Shown here in pieces: positions 1 through 8,409 of a stretch of 13,566 bases of DNA (positions are counted from its first letter, which is position 1; each line of letters begins with the position of its first letter). Location of the stretch: positions 1-13,566 of the forward strand of contig JAZURZ010000064.1 of the NCBI GenBank assembly GCA_045606465.1. The letters run 5' to 3'. Below the pieces are notes generated by a model. It searched no databases and was not told the DNA's origin. It saw only the letters and a list, made by a program, of their open reading frames with translations. A program made the translations under genes and the position numbers. The stretch comes from CAKSQL01 sp045606465. Lineage in GTDB: Bacteria; Bacillota; Clostridia; UBA1381.

Positions 1-506
1 TTGTAGAAGACACCGTCAGTGCTACTCAAAGCTTCCTGCAGAAAAAATTCGGTTCAAACAACGGCTACTCTGTATCAAGCGTCTCCGAAATGCTTGACAC
101 ACTTGATGAAATGATGGGAACACTTACCATGATGCTGGCAGGAATTGCGGCAATATCTTTGGTGGTAGGCGGCATAGGAATTATGAATATTATGACAGTG
201 TCTGTAAGCGAGCGTACTCGTGAGATTGGAATAAGAAAGGCAATCGGAGCAAGAACGACCGATATATTATTGCAGTTTTTGATAGAGTCCATATTTTTAA
301 GTGCCATAGGTGGCATTATGGGAATATTTGTTGGGATAGGTCTTGGACAAATTATATGTAATATTATAGGTATTTCTTTTGTAACTCAAAGTAATATGGT
401 GTTTATGTCTTTTGTGTTTTCAATATTTATTGGTGTGTTCTTTGGCATAGCACCTGCAAATAAAGCGGCAAAGCTTCATCCTATTGAGGCACTGCGTTCA
501 GAATGA
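1..506 (+). CDS. ABC transporter permease, MacB/FtsX type (C-terminal part, cut by window edge)
   Basis: Only the last 167 or so codons are present; the frame is open from base 3 and ends in TGA at 504-506. This is the membrane subunit of a MacB-like ABC exporter, the class that moves peptides, antibiotics or lipoprotein-related substrates using a partner ATPase. What is visible is the end of the periplasmic/extracytoplasmic domain, then a membrane segment containing GGIGIMNIM, the cytoplasmic coupling loop SERTREIGIRKAIGA, two further hydrophobic segments, and the closing APANKAAKLHPIEALR motif. These are typical of the FtsX permease domain. The partner ATPase would be expected upstream, outside the window. 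The next gene starts 24 bases after the stop, so the two may be co-transcribed. Substrate cannot be told. Confidence 0.93.
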   Translation, partial: VEDTVSATQSFLQKKFGSNNGYSVSSVSEMLDTLDEMMGTLTMMLAGIAAISLVVGGIGIMNIMTVSVSERTREIGIRKAIGARTTDILLQFLIESIFLSAIGGIMGIFVGIGLGQIICNIIGISFVTQSNMVFMSFVFSIFIGVFFGIAPANKAAKLHPIEALRSE

Positions 507-529
507 TAATTATGGAGGATATTACAAAT

Positions 530-2851
530 ATGAAGAAAGCAAAAATTTTATGTATTATGCTTGTGATGTGTATAATATCGGGCATTGTGCCTTCGTCGGC
601 ACTGGCAAGCTATCCCGATGTAACTGCCGATGAGGGATATTATCAATCGGTTAACAGGCTAAAAGAGCTTGGAATTATAAGCGGATATGATGATGGGCTT
701 TTTCATGCCAAGCGAGCTATTACACGTGCAGAATTTGCAAAAGTTATAGTATGTGTGGCAGATGCCCAGACTGAGGCAAAAGCGTATGGAGCGGCATCAA
801 GATTTTATGATGTACCTCAGGGACATTGGGCAATTCCCTACATTTCATATGTGACATCAAAGGGGCTTGTTTCAGGCTATCCTGATGGTTCGTTTGGACC
901 ATCTAACACAATTACATATGCAGAAGTCCTTACTATAGTGGGAAAGCTTTTAGGTTATACTGAAGAAATGGTAGGATATTACTGGCCAGCAAATTATATA
1001 GACGCAGCGTCAAATATTGGGCTTACAAGCGGCTTGGAATTTAATCCTCATGATTCAATTGACCGTGGCATTGCAGCTATAATGATTGACAGGGCATTGT
1101 TTGCCCAAATGAGCAAAGCATCTGCTTTGAGCAACGGAAAAACAACAAACTTGTTAGAAAGTGTGGGCTATAAGGTTGTTGAGGATTGTTATATGATTTC
1201 ATCAAAAAATGAAGACGAATCCCTGTCGCAAAATCAGATGAGAACTTCTGATGGAATTTATGAGGTTGCTGACACTGCACTTTTCTCTTTTGTAGGCAAG
1301 GTGGGGACAGCCATTATAAATCCAGAGGGAAAAATGAAACAGTTTTCGCCTGATGATATGATATCCAAGACCGTTGTGGTGAGCAATGTCAATGGAAACA
1401 CTGTGGAATATACTGCATCTGACACCTCAAAGGGAAGTTTCAGATTTGAAAATACCTTTGTTACTTACCTTGATTATTCAAAATCCACTTATGCTATGAC
1501 AGCCTCATCAATCAAGGCAGGCACAGAGCTGACCTTTTATGGCAAAAACTATGGAAACTGGAGCTTTGTTGTAATAGATAGTGAGGATAGGGTAACACCA
1601 ATCTTAGCATCGCATGACTATTCCGAGTCAGATAATTATATGGAAAACACACCTATTAATCATATTAATCTGACGGTCTATCGCAATGGAAAAGCCGCTA
1701 CCCTTGCCGATATAGAAAAAAATGATGTTGTCTATTACAACACTCGCATAAATACGATGGACGTATATACAAAAAAGGTGACAGGAATTTATTATGATGC
1801 ACTTCCCTCAAAGGCTTATGTAACCGAGGTAACTGTCGGAGGCAAGAATTACAAAATAGGCTCAACAAGTGCAACAAGCAGGCTGGACGCATCGGCGGGA
1901 AGCTTTGAAATAGGTGACAAAGTAACTCTGCTTTTAGGAAAAAATGACGAGGTTGTTTTTGCAGTAGAACTTATGGATTTTGACTATTTTGATTATGGAG
2001 TTTTGGTTTCTTCAGGACAAAAAATTGCCGAGGGTGGAGAAAATGAGGGACTTAGCGAAACCTATGTAAGAATTTATATGCCTGATGGCGAAACATATGA
2101 ATATGTTTCGGACAAAAAATATAGTGACTATATAGGAAAGCTGGTAAACGTAAAGTATAACGATTCAAAAGTAAGTCTTTCCCTTGTGAACACCAAATCA
2201 AAAACATATGGTAAGGTTGATTATTCAAATCGTACAATTGGTGATAATTCTGTTTTAAAAGATGTAAAAATTATTCAGAGAATAAGCTCAGAAGAAGATG
2301 AAAATGTTCAGCTTGAGATTTTGAGTTTTGACACTTTGGAGGCGCCTGAGCTTTCTGAGACGAATGTAATTGCATCGGTTTTAGCAAACAAATTCGGAGA
2401 TGTGGGAATTTTGTATGTGACAGGACTTACAGGAAGTGTTTTGCATGGTGTTTTAAAAACGCGCACCGATGCAGAGCCATATACTTATGCAATATATACT
2501 GATTCTATGAACACTTATACCTCGGAAGGCAAATATGCAGTCGAAGCAGGTACAGGGGTTTCATTTAAGAAAAATTCAAATGGAACAATAAGCGACATCA
2601 GTATAATGTATCAACTAAAGAAAAGCAATGATATAGATGCAATAGAGGGAAGCAGAATTATGCTTGACGGAGAGATATTTTCTATTCATTCCGAGGTGAT
2701 TGCAGTTGACATATCAGAGTATAATAACTATAAAACTACTACAATTGATGAGATTGCCAAAATGAAAAATATAGCAAGTGTGGCAATTTATTCTGACAAG
2801 TCTGCATCAAACGGAGGCCGGGTTAAGGTTATAACTATCAGAACAAAATAA
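530..2851 (+). CDS. Secreted SLH-domain surface protein
   Basis: I place the start at the ATG at 530. GGAGG at 514-518 precedes it by 11 bases, and translation from there opens directly with a signal peptide: MKKAK, a hydrophobic core, and a cleavage site after SSALA near residue 26. An in-frame ATG at 503 overlaps the upstream stop and would add 9 residues before the signal. The product is about 773 residues. Three SLH repeats follow the signal: residues 28-72 (SGYDDG, ITRAEF), 92-138 (SGYPDGSFGP, ITYAEV) and 150-193 (a degenerate copy). SLH domains anchor proteins non-covalently to pyruvylated secondary wall polymers, so this sits on the cell surface. The TRAE motif is intact only in the first repeat. 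The remaining 580 residues are rich in beta-type, Tyr/Asp/Lys/Ser sequence, and I recognise no catalytic motif. A structural or cell-wall role is inference. A strong terminator follows directly. Confidence 0.9.
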   Translation: MKKAKILCIMLVMCIISGIVPSSALASYPDVTADEGYYQSVNRLKELGIISGYDDGLFHAKRAITRAEFAKVIVCVADAQTEAKAYGAASRFYDVPQGHWAIPYISYVTSKGLVSGYPDGSFGPSNTITYAEVLTIVGKLLGYTEEMVGYYWPANYIDAASNIGLTSGLEFNPHDSIDRGIAAIMIDRALFAQMSKASALSNGKTTNLLESVGYKVVEDCYMISSKNEDESLSQNQMRTSDGIYEVADTALFSFVGKVGTAIINPEGKMKQFSPDDMISKTVVVSNVNGNTVEYTASDTSKGSFRFENTFVTYLDYSKSTYAMTASSIKAGTELTFYGKNYGNWSFVVIDSEDRVTPILASHDYSESDNYMENTPINHINLTVYRNGKAATLADIEKNDVVYYNTRINTMDVYTKKVTGIYYDALPSKAYVTEVTVGGKNYKIGSTSATSRLDASAGSFEIGDKVTLLLGKNDEVVFAVELMDFDYFDYGVLVSSGQKIAEGGENEGLSETYVRIYMPDGETYEYVSDKKYSDYIGKLVNVKYNDSKVSLSLVNTKSKTYGKVDYSNRTIGDNSVLKDVKIIQRISSEEDENVQLEILSFDTLEAPELSETNVIASVLANKFGDVGILYVTGLTGSVLHGVLKTRTDAEPYTYAIYTDSMNTYTSEGKYAVEAGTGVSFKKNSNGTISDISIMYQLKKSNDIDAIEGSRIMLDGEIFSIHSEVIAVDISEYNNYKTTTIDEIAKMKNIASVAIYSDKSASNGGRVKVITIRTK

Positions 2852-2861
2852 TACTCATGAT

Positions 2862-2910
2862 AAAGCATTTTTGTGTTTTTACTATTCGTTAAAAAACACA
2901 AAAATGCTTT
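2862..2910 (+). terminator. Intrinsic terminator after the SLH gene
   Basis: A perfect 19-base inverted repeat (2862-2880 with 2892-2910) with an 11-base loop; the stem ends in A/T runs, so either direction could terminate. It ends the permease/SLH transcript 10 bases after the stop codon. Confidence 0.85.
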
Positions 2911-2960
2911 TCTAATTCTATAAATAATTATAAATAATGTTAAAGTATAAATTTTTTCTA

Positions 2961-2989
2961 TTTACAAAACAGAAGAATTGATATATAAT
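2961..2989 (+). promoter_or_regulatory. hppA promoter
   Basis: TTTACA at 2961-2966, a 17-base spacer and TATAAT at 2984-2989. This is close to the sigma-A consensus and places the transcript start near 2996, giving a leader of about 118 nt before hppA. Confidence 0.75.
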
Positions 2990-3021
2990 TAATTACAAAT
3001 AAGGATATATATAGTTGAGGG

Positions 3022-3069
3022 AAAAAGGGAACAATGTAAAGTTTGATAGGCACATTGTTTTTCCTTTTT
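3022..3069 (+). promoter_or_regulatory. Structured hppA leader hairpin, possible attenuator
   Basis: Within the leader, ACAATGT (3031-3037) pairs with ACATTGT (3052-3058) around a 14-base loop. An outer AAAAAGG (3022-3028) can pair with CCTTTTT (3063-3069) across an asymmetric internal loop. The 3' arm is U-rich, so this may act as a conditional terminator. I see no match to fluoride, ykkC or other riboswitch cores I know. The function is inference. Confidence 0.4.
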
Positions 3070-3113
3070 TAATTCTCACAAATTTGTCAACATTTTAAAG
3101 GAGAGGATAAATT

Positions 3114-5195
3114 ATGAAAAATTATGCACCTTTTGTTGTTTTGGTATCAGCACTTGTAGCACTTGTTTTTGCAGCATATAAATATTTTGCTGTAAAAAAA
3201 TTGCCTGAGGGCACTGATGAAATGGCAAAAATATCATCAAAAATTCGTAGTGGTGCCATGACCTATTTAAAACGTCAGTACAAAACAGTCGGAATTTTCT
3301 TTGTTGTAATGGTAGTTATTTTATGTGTACTTGCGTCAATGGGATTTTTAACATGGTTTGTGCCATTTGCATTTTTAACAGGTGGATTTTTCTCAGGCCT
3401 TTCGGGCTTTGTGGGTATGAAAATAGCTACATATGCAAATTCACGTACTGCGAATGGAGCAAGAGAGGGTTTGAACAAGGGTCTTAAAATTGCATTTTCA
3501 TCAGGTACAGTTATGGGAATGACGGTTGTTGGCCTTGGACTTTTTGACATCAGCTTCTGGTTTATTCTTTTGAAGTTTGTGTTCAAACTTCCAATTGAGG
3601 ATATTATGTCAGCAATGCTTACCTTTGGTATGGGTGCAAGCTCTATGGCTCTTTTTGCAAGAGTAGGTGGCGGTATCTTCACCAAGGCGGCAGACGTTGG
3701 TGCAGACCTTGTTGGTAAGGTTGAGGCAGGAATTCCTGAAGATGACCCCAGAAATCCTGCTTGTATTGCAGATAATGTAGGCGATAACGTAGGCGACGTT
3801 GCAGGTATGGGTGCTGACCTTTATGAATCTTATGTCGGATCAATCATTTCCTGCGGTGCATTGGCAGTTGCAGCAAAACTTGGTTTAAATGGCGTTTTGC
3901 TTCCGATGCTTATTGCAGCTTTGGGAATAATTGCGTCGGTTATATCAACATTCTTTGTATCAACAAAGGAAGGCGCAACTCAAAAAATGCTTTTGGGCTC
4001 TTTAAGAAAGGGAACATATTCAGCAGCGTTATTGTCAGCTGTAGGAAGTTTTCTTCTTATAAAGATTTTAATGCCTGCTCAGATTGGACTTTTCGGAGCA
4101 GTTATGTCGGGACTTTTAGCAGGCGTGTTAATTGGATTTTTCACCGAGTATTACACATCGGATTCCTATAAACCCACACAAAAGCTTTCTGAGTCATCAG
4201 AAACCGGTACTGCAACTATCATAATTGATGGTCTTGCTCTTGGAATGAATTCGACAGCTATTCCTGTCATAATAGTGGGTGTATCAATTATAGCAAGCTA
4301 TTTCTTTGCAGGCGGCATAGGCTCGTTTGAGAGCGGCTTGTATGGCGTTGGTCTTTCGGCAGTAGGTATGCTATCTACATTGGGTATTACCCTGGCAACC
4401 GACGCATATGGTCCTGTTGCTGATAATGCAGGCGGAATTGCAGAAATGAGTGGTTTGCCGGGCGAGGTCAGAGAAAGAACTGATGCTCTTGATTCTCTCG
4501 GAAACACAACCGCTGCTACAGGAAAGGGCTTTGCAATAGGCTCTGCAGCGCTTACAGCTTTGGCATTGATAGTTTCATATACTGATAAAATTAATGCAAT
4601 AAATCCTGAGGCTCTTAATTTGTCAATCACAAACCCTGCAACACTTATAGGCTTGTTTGTTGGTGCAATGCTTCCCTTCCTTTTCTCTGCAATGACTATG
4701 CAGGCGGTAGGTCGTGCGGCACAAAAAATAGTTGTTGAGGTCAGAAGACAGTTTAGGGAAATTGCAGGTCTTTTAGATGGTAAGGCAGAGGCAGATTACG
4801 AAACCTGTGTTGATATATGCACAAAATCGTCATTAAAAGAAATGATTCTTCCTGCGGCTTTAGGAGTTCTTTCGCCTATAGTTGTAGGTCTTGTTCTTGG
4901 CTGCAATGGTGTTGTTGGAATGTTGGCAGGAGCTCTTGTTTCAGGCTTTGTTCTTGCAATAATGATGGCAAACTCAGGTGGCGCATGGGATAATGCCAAA
5001 AAGTATATCGAAGCCGGTCATTCGGGCGGAAAAGGCTCCGAAAATCATAAGGCGGCAGTTGTGGGTGACACAGTAGGCGACCCATTCAAGGATACTGCAG
5101 GACCTTCGGTAAATATTCTTATAAAGCTTCTTTCTATGGTTTCAATAGTTTTTGCAGCTGTTGTAGTGGCTTATGGCGGTCTTGGAATATTCTAA
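3114..5195 (+). CDS. hppA: Membrane-bound ion-translocating pyrophosphatase (predicted K+-dependent, Na+-type)
   Basis: Hydrolyses cytoplasmic pyrophosphate and uses the energy to pump Na+ and/or H+ across the membrane. The 693-residue length and the many hydrophobic helices fit the family's usual 16-helix core. The pyrophosphate/Mg site is visible as DVGADLVGK (194-202), then DDPRNPACIADNVGDNVGDVAG (210-231), and late in the protein DNAGGIAEM and GDTVGDPFKDTAGP. The K+-dependence position in GNTTAATGKG (463-472) holds Ala467 and Gly470 rather than the Lys/Thr of K+-independent enzymes. The gate glutamate lies in DLYESY (Glu238), the Na+-pump arrangement; plant H+ pumps carry it one helix turn later (DLFGSYAE). 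Dual Na+/H+ pumping cannot be excluded. ATG at 3114 follows AAAGGAGAGG (3097-3106). It has its own promoter and a terminator hairpin, so it is probably monocistronic. Confidence 0.97.
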   Translation: MKNYAPFVVLVSALVALVFAAYKYFAVKKLPEGTDEMAKISSKIRSGAMTYLKRQYKTVGIFFVVMVVILCVLASMGFLTWFVPFAFLTGGFFSGLSGFVGMKIATYANSRTANGAREGLNKGLKIAFSSGTVMGMTVVGLGLFDISFWFILLKFVFKLPIEDIMSAMLTFGMGASSMALFARVGGGIFTKAADVGADLVGKVEAGIPEDDPRNPACIADNVGDNVGDVAGMGADLYESYVGSIISCGALAVAAKLGLNGVLLPMLIAALGIIASVISTFFVSTKEGATQKMLLGSLRKGTYSAALLSAVGSFLLIKILMPAQIGLFGAVMSGLLAGVLIGFFTEYYTSDSYKPTQKLSESSETGTATIIIDGLALGMNSTAIPVIIVGVSIIASYFFAGGIGSFESGLYGVGLSAVGMLSTLGITLATDAYGPVADNAGGIAEMSGLPGEVRERTDALDSLGNTTAATGKGFAIGSAALTALALIVSYTDKINAINPEALNLSITNPATLIGLFVGAMLPFLFSAMTMQAVGRAAQKIVVEVRRQFREIAGLLDGKAEADYETCVDICTKSSLKEMILPAALGVLSPIVVGLVLGCNGVVGMLAGALVSGFVLAIMMANSGGAWDNAKKYIEAGHSGGKGSENHKAAVVGDTVGDPFKDTAGPSVNILIKLLSMVSIVFAAVVVAYGGLGIF

Positions 5196-5201
5196 AATAA
5201 C

Positions 5202-5225
5202 TGGGGCATCTTTTAAGATGCCCCA
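5202..5225 (+). terminator. Hairpin between hppA and nagA
   Basis: TGGGGCATC (5202-5210) pairs with GATGCCCCA (5217-5225), extendable through the TT/AA bases of the loop. It lies 6 bases after the hppA stop. The following TATTTGTT is only a modest U tract, so termination may be partial and some read-through into nagA is possible; I see no obvious separate nagA promoter. Confidence 0.7.
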
Positions 5226-5252
5226 TATTTGTTAACAAAAGGAGTTTTAAAA

Positions 5253-6317
5253 ATGCGAAAAGTTTTTAAAAATGCAAATAATGGGGATTTGGATATAATA
5301 GTTGAGAATGGCACAATTGTTTTTTTGGGAAAATGTGAAGAAGAGGGAGAAGACCTTGGAGGAAATGATATTTTTCCCGGACTTGTGGATATACATTCTC
5401 ATGGGTGCATAGGACATGATGTCATGGACGGAGAATATCTTGATGAAATGTCACAATTTGAGGCAAAAAACGGAGTAACCTCATGGATTCCTACCACCAC
5501 TACAGTTGAATGGGAGGAAATTAAAAGGGTTTGCTCGTTGCCGATAACAAAAAATCCAAATGCCGCAAATGTTCTCGGATTTCATCTGGAAGGACCCTAC
5601 ATAAATTCAAAATACAAGGGAGCACAAAATGAAAACTTTATAAAATCTCCTGACATTGATGAGTTTAACTCTTGTGAAAATGTAAAAATGGTCACAATCG
5701 CTCCCGAGCTTGAGGGAAGTATGGATTTTATAAAAAATTGTGATGCAATAGTTTGCATAGGCCATACAGCGGCAGATTATGAAACCGTCTGTGAGGCAGC
5801 GGACGTAGGTGCAAAATGCCTTACTCATACCTTTAATGCCATGCCCCCCTTGCATCATAGAAATCCGGGACCAATAGGTGCTGCGATAGATAAAAATCTT
5901 TATGTTCAGGTAATATGCGACGGAATACATATTCATAAAAGCGTAATAAAAATGCTTTATAAAACCTTTGGAAGTGACAGAATGATTTTGATAAGCGATT
6001 CTATGTGCGCTACAGGAGTGGAAGATGGTGAGTATGTTTTTATAAATCAACCAATTACAGTTAAAAATAAAATAGCAAGAACTAAAGAAGGAGCTTTAGC
6101 AGGAAGTACCTCCACACTTTTTGACTGCGTTAAAAAGGCGATTGAGTTTGGAATTCCAAGAGAGGAAGCTTTTAAAATGGCATCAACTACCCCATCAGAG
6201 CTTATCGGAGTTAAAAAGGGGAAATTAGAAGTCGGATACGATGCCGATTTCATAGTTGTGGATAAAAATAATGAGATTGTTTTCACTGTTATAGCAGGAG
6301 AAATAATTGAAAAGTGA
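5253..6317 (+). CDS. nagA: N-acetylglucosamine-6-phosphate deacetylase
   Basis: Converts GlcNAc-6-phosphate to glucosamine-6-phosphate plus acetate in the cytoplasm, the committed step of amino-sugar use and of recycling cell-wall GlcNAc. The ATG at 5253 is chosen because AAAAGGAG (5237-5244) lies 8 bases upstream; a TTG at 5229 would add 8 residues with no such support. The protein has 354 residues, slightly shorter than the usual 380 or so. Amidohydrolase motifs appear in order: PGLVDIHSHG with His48/His50, HLEGPY with metal ligand Glu113, GHT with His171, HTFNAMPPLHHRNPG with His192, DGIHIH (223-228), ISDSM with catalytic Asp249, and GALAGS (280-285). All key residues are present. No nagB or sugar transporter is in the window, so it appears detached from a nag operon. 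It is close behind hppA and may receive read-through from it. Confidence 0.95.
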   Translation: MRKVFKNANNGDLDIIVENGTIVFLGKCEEEGEDLGGNDIFPGLVDIHSHGCIGHDVMDGEYLDEMSQFEAKNGVTSWIPTTTTVEWEEIKRVCSLPITKNPNAANVLGFHLEGPYINSKYKGAQNENFIKSPDIDEFNSCENVKMVTIAPELEGSMDFIKNCDAIVCIGHTAADYETVCEAADVGAKCLTHTFNAMPPLHHRNPGPIGAAIDKNLYVQVICDGIHIHKSVIKMLYKTFGSDRMILISDSMCATGVEDGEYVFINQPITVKNKIARTKEGALAGSTSTLFDCVKKAIEFGIPREEAFKMASTTPSELIGVKKGKLEVGYDADFIVVDKNNEIVFTVIAGEIIEK

Positions 6318-6319
6318 CA

Positions 6320-6338
6320 TAAAAAGCTTTGCTTTTTT
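6320..6338 (+). terminator. Weak hairpin with U run after nagA
   Basis: AAAAAGC (6321-6327), a TTT loop, and GCTTTTT (6331-6337) directly after the nagA stop. It is a short, AT-rich stem, so a weak terminator at best. Confidence 0.45.
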
Positions 6339-6418
6339 AGAAAAATTACAACATTTTTTTATGTTTTATATACATTTTTTTGCTAATTGCTAAAATTTTA
6401 ATTTTTTTTAGGATTTTG

Positions 6419-6447
6419 TTGCATAATGGTATAAAAAGTGATAAAAT
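6419..6447 (+). promoter_or_regulatory. gdhA promoter
   Basis: TTGCAT at 6419-6424, a 17-base spacer and TAAAAT at 6442-6447. The predicted start near 6454 gives a leader of about 53 nt to gdhA. Confidence 0.6.
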
Positions 6448-6506
6448 AATAAATGGTAGGACTGTTTGTATGCAGCCTATACTAAAATTTTGGGAGGACG
6501 AGAAAA

Positions 6507-7850
6507 ATGTCTTACGCACAAGAAGTATTAGCAAAGTTAAAAGAAAAAAATGCCGGAGAACCGGAATTTATTCAGGCTGCGACAGAGGTTTTGTCAACTT
6601 TAGAACCGGTTATTGCAAAGCATCCCGAATTTGAAAAAGCAGGCTTGCTTGAAAGAATTGTAGAACCCGAAAGACAAATTATGTTCAGAGTTCCCTGGGT
6701 TGACGACAATGGCAACGTTCAGGTGAACAGAGGCTTCAGAGTTCAGTTTAACAGTGCAATTGGTCCTTATAAGGGTGGATTGAGATTTGCTCCGAATGTT
6801 TATCTTGGAATTATCAAGTTCCTTGGCTTTGAGCAAATTTTCAAAAATAGTTTGACAGGTTTGCCCATAGGCGGCGGCAAGGGCGGTGCTGATTTTGATC
6901 CAAATGGCAAATCAGATGCAGAAATTATGAGATTTTGTCAGTCGTTTATGACCGAGCTTTATAGACATATTGGAGCAGAAACCGATGTTCCAGCAGGAGA
7001 CTTGGGTGTTGGTGCAAAGGAAATCGGATATATGTTCGGACAATATAAGAGATTAAAGAATGTGTATGAGGGAGTCTTGACAGGTAAAGGTCTTTCATAT
7101 GGCGGTCTTAATGGAAGAACCGAGGCAACAGGCTATGGCATCGTGTTCTTTGCAAGAGAAATGCTTAAGCACTTTGGCGAAGAACTCAAGGGTAAAGAGG
7201 TTGTTGTTTCAGGCTTTGGTAACGTTTCATGGGGAACAGTTCAGAAGCTTAATCAGTTGGGTGCAAAGGTTATTACTATTTCAGGTCCCGATGGTTACAT
7301 ATACGATCCCGACGGCGTAACAGCAGGCGAAAAAGAGGATTATTTGTTGGAATTGAGAGCATCAGGCAAAAACATCTGTGCGCCTTATGCTGAAAAATTC
7401 CCCAACGCTAAATTCTTCCCGGGTGAAAAGCCATGGGGAGTTAAGGCTGATTTGTATATTCCTTGCGCTACTCAGAATGAAATCACAATGAAGGAAGCAG
7501 AAGAAATGGTTAAAAATGGCTGTAAGTTCCTTTGCGAAGGCTCTAACATGCCAACAACCAATGACGCTATGGCATACTTGCAGAAAAATGGCGTAGTTAT
7601 TGGACCATCAAAAGCTGCAAATGCAGGTGGTGTTGCTTGCTCATGTATCGAAATGGGACAAAATGCTGGTCACACAGTGTTCTCACCCGACCAAGTATAT
7701 GCTCAGCTTGAGAATATCATGGTTAACATTCATGACAGTGCAGCTGCTGCATCTGAGGAATTTGGTTTGGGCTATAACCTTGTTTCAGGTGCCAACATTG
7801 CAGGCTTTATGAAGGTTGCAGAAGCTATGATGGCACAAGGTATTGTCTGA
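6507..7850 (+). CDS. gdhA: Glutamate dehydrogenase, hexameric, Clostridium symbiosum type
   Basis: Reversible oxidative deamination of glutamate to 2-oxoglutarate and ammonia in the cytoplasm. The 447 residues match the hexameric class I enzyme of about 450. The substrate domain shows GPYKGGLRF with Lys89, FKNS with Lys113, PIGGGKGGADF with catalytic Lys125, and PAGDLGVG with catalytic Asp165. These numbers are the same as I recall for the C. symbiosum enzyme. The Rossmann domain has GFGNVSWG (236-243), and the second strand ends ISGPDGYIYDPDG (258-270). That segment also closely resembles the NAD+-specific C. symbiosum enzyme, so NAD(H) use is plausible although many homologues are annotated NADP-dependent. 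ATG at 6507 follows GGGAGG (6492-6497). It is flanked by its own promoter and a strong terminator, so it is monocistronic. Confidence 0.97.
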   Translation: MSYAQEVLAKLKEKNAGEPEFIQAATEVLSTLEPVIAKHPEFEKAGLLERIVEPERQIMFRVPWVDDNGNVQVNRGFRVQFNSAIGPYKGGLRFAPNVYLGIIKFLGFEQIFKNSLTGLPIGGGKGGADFDPNGKSDAEIMRFCQSFMTELYRHIGAETDVPAGDLGVGAKEIGYMFGQYKRLKNVYEGVLTGKGLSYGGLNGRTEATGYGIVFFAREMLKHFGEELKGKEVVVSGFGNVSWGTVQKLNQLGAKVITISGPDGYIYDPDGVTAGEKEDYLLELRASGKNICAPYAEKFPNAKFFPGEKPWGVKADLYIPCATQNEITMKEAEEMVKNGCKFLCEGSNMPTTNDAMAYLQKNGVVIGPSKAANAGGVACSCIEMGQNAGHTVFSPDQVYAQLENIMVNIHDSAAAASEEFGLGYNLVSGANIAGFMKVAEAMMAQGIV

Positions 7851-7881
7851 TTTTTATAAAAAACAAATAGTATAGTAAAGA

Positions 7882-7930
7882 AATTCCCTTTGTAAAAGTT
7901 CTTTTGCAAAGGGAATTGTTTTTATTTTGA
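7882..7930 (+). terminator. Terminator between convergent gdhA and the SLOG gene
   Basis: AATTCCCTTTG (7882-7892) pairs perfectly with CAAAGGGAATT (7907-7917), with an inner AAAA/TTTT extension. It is followed by GTTTTTATTTT on the plus strand. It sits between convergent genes and may also stop minus-strand transcripts, though the U run on that side is poorer. Confidence 0.85.
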
Positions 7931-7953
7931 TATATTTAGTAGAATACAACATT

Positions 7954-8409
7954 TCATATGTTTATTACATTTATAATTTTTTTATTTTTGCTTTGTGCAT
8001 ACTGATAAGCTATACTTGTGACACTCTTTGGCTGGTAGGCAAATAAATCTCTCTTGCTATTTTTTCTTGTCGATGGTGTATAATTATCAGTATAATATAC
8101 AATACAGATGTCAGACCTATCTATCATTTCACAATTTCGTTCAATATACATTGCCCGTCCTGCGCTGATTGCACGCTCTGGAAAATATGTTTGTTCAAAA
8201 CTCTCTAAAAGATATTTTTCATAATCTTTATTAATCTCAGAAAATTCTGCTCGAACATAAATCCTTTTAATATGGGTGTGTTTTTCTTTTAGGTTTCCAA
8301 CTACCTCTCGGCACAACTGGTCAAACTCGCTTTTGCTTCCGAAAAGAAAAGTGTCTGCATTACTATCAATAATAAGAGCTTCTATAATTTGATATAATTT
8401 TATTTTCAA
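7954..8409 (-). CDS. SLOG/YpsA-like Rossmann protein, N terminus probably lost or start-less
   Basis: Predicted cytoplasmic protein that I relate, from memory of the family, to the SLOG/DUF1273 (YpsA) Rossmann group, thought to bind nucleotide-type ligands; no experimental function is known to me. Visible blocks are DTFLFGSKSEFD (19-30), HIKRIYVRAEF (46-56), TYFPERAISAGRAMYIERNCEMIDRSDICIVYY (74-106), QPKSVTSIAYQYA (126-138) and a final KKIINV strand. The first usable start is TTG at 8409, with AAAAGGA about 5 bases upstream, giving 151 residues. The frame stays open 16 codons further (to 8457) and encodes TCCFFGHRKILEKED, which looks like the family's conserved N terminus, but the first codon there is AAG, not ATG. 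As I recall the family it has PKSGT where this has PKSVT. The gene may be decaying, or the base may be an error. It lies behind a structured RNA and terminator on the same strand. Confidence 0.75.
   Translation of the reverse strand: MKIKLYQIIEALIIDSNADTFLFGSKSEFDQLCREVVGNLKEKHTHIKRIYVRAEFSEINKDYEKYLLESFEQTYFPERAISAGRAMYIERNCEMIDRSDICIVYYTDNYTPSTRKNSKRDLFAYQPKSVTSIAYQYAQSKNKKIINVINI

Noticed and set aside
503..529. Upstream ATG for the SLH protein
   Set aside because: It lacks its own ribosome site and would place 9 polar residues before an otherwise perfect signal peptide.
2996..3113. Fluoride riboswitch before hppA
   Set aside because: Attractive because fluoride inhibits pyrophosphatases, but the conserved fluoride-riboswitch core is not present.
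6380..6634. Open frame overlapping the start of gdhA
   Set aside because: It lies in another frame over the gdhA promoter and N terminus, shows no ribosome site and no recognisable protein character.
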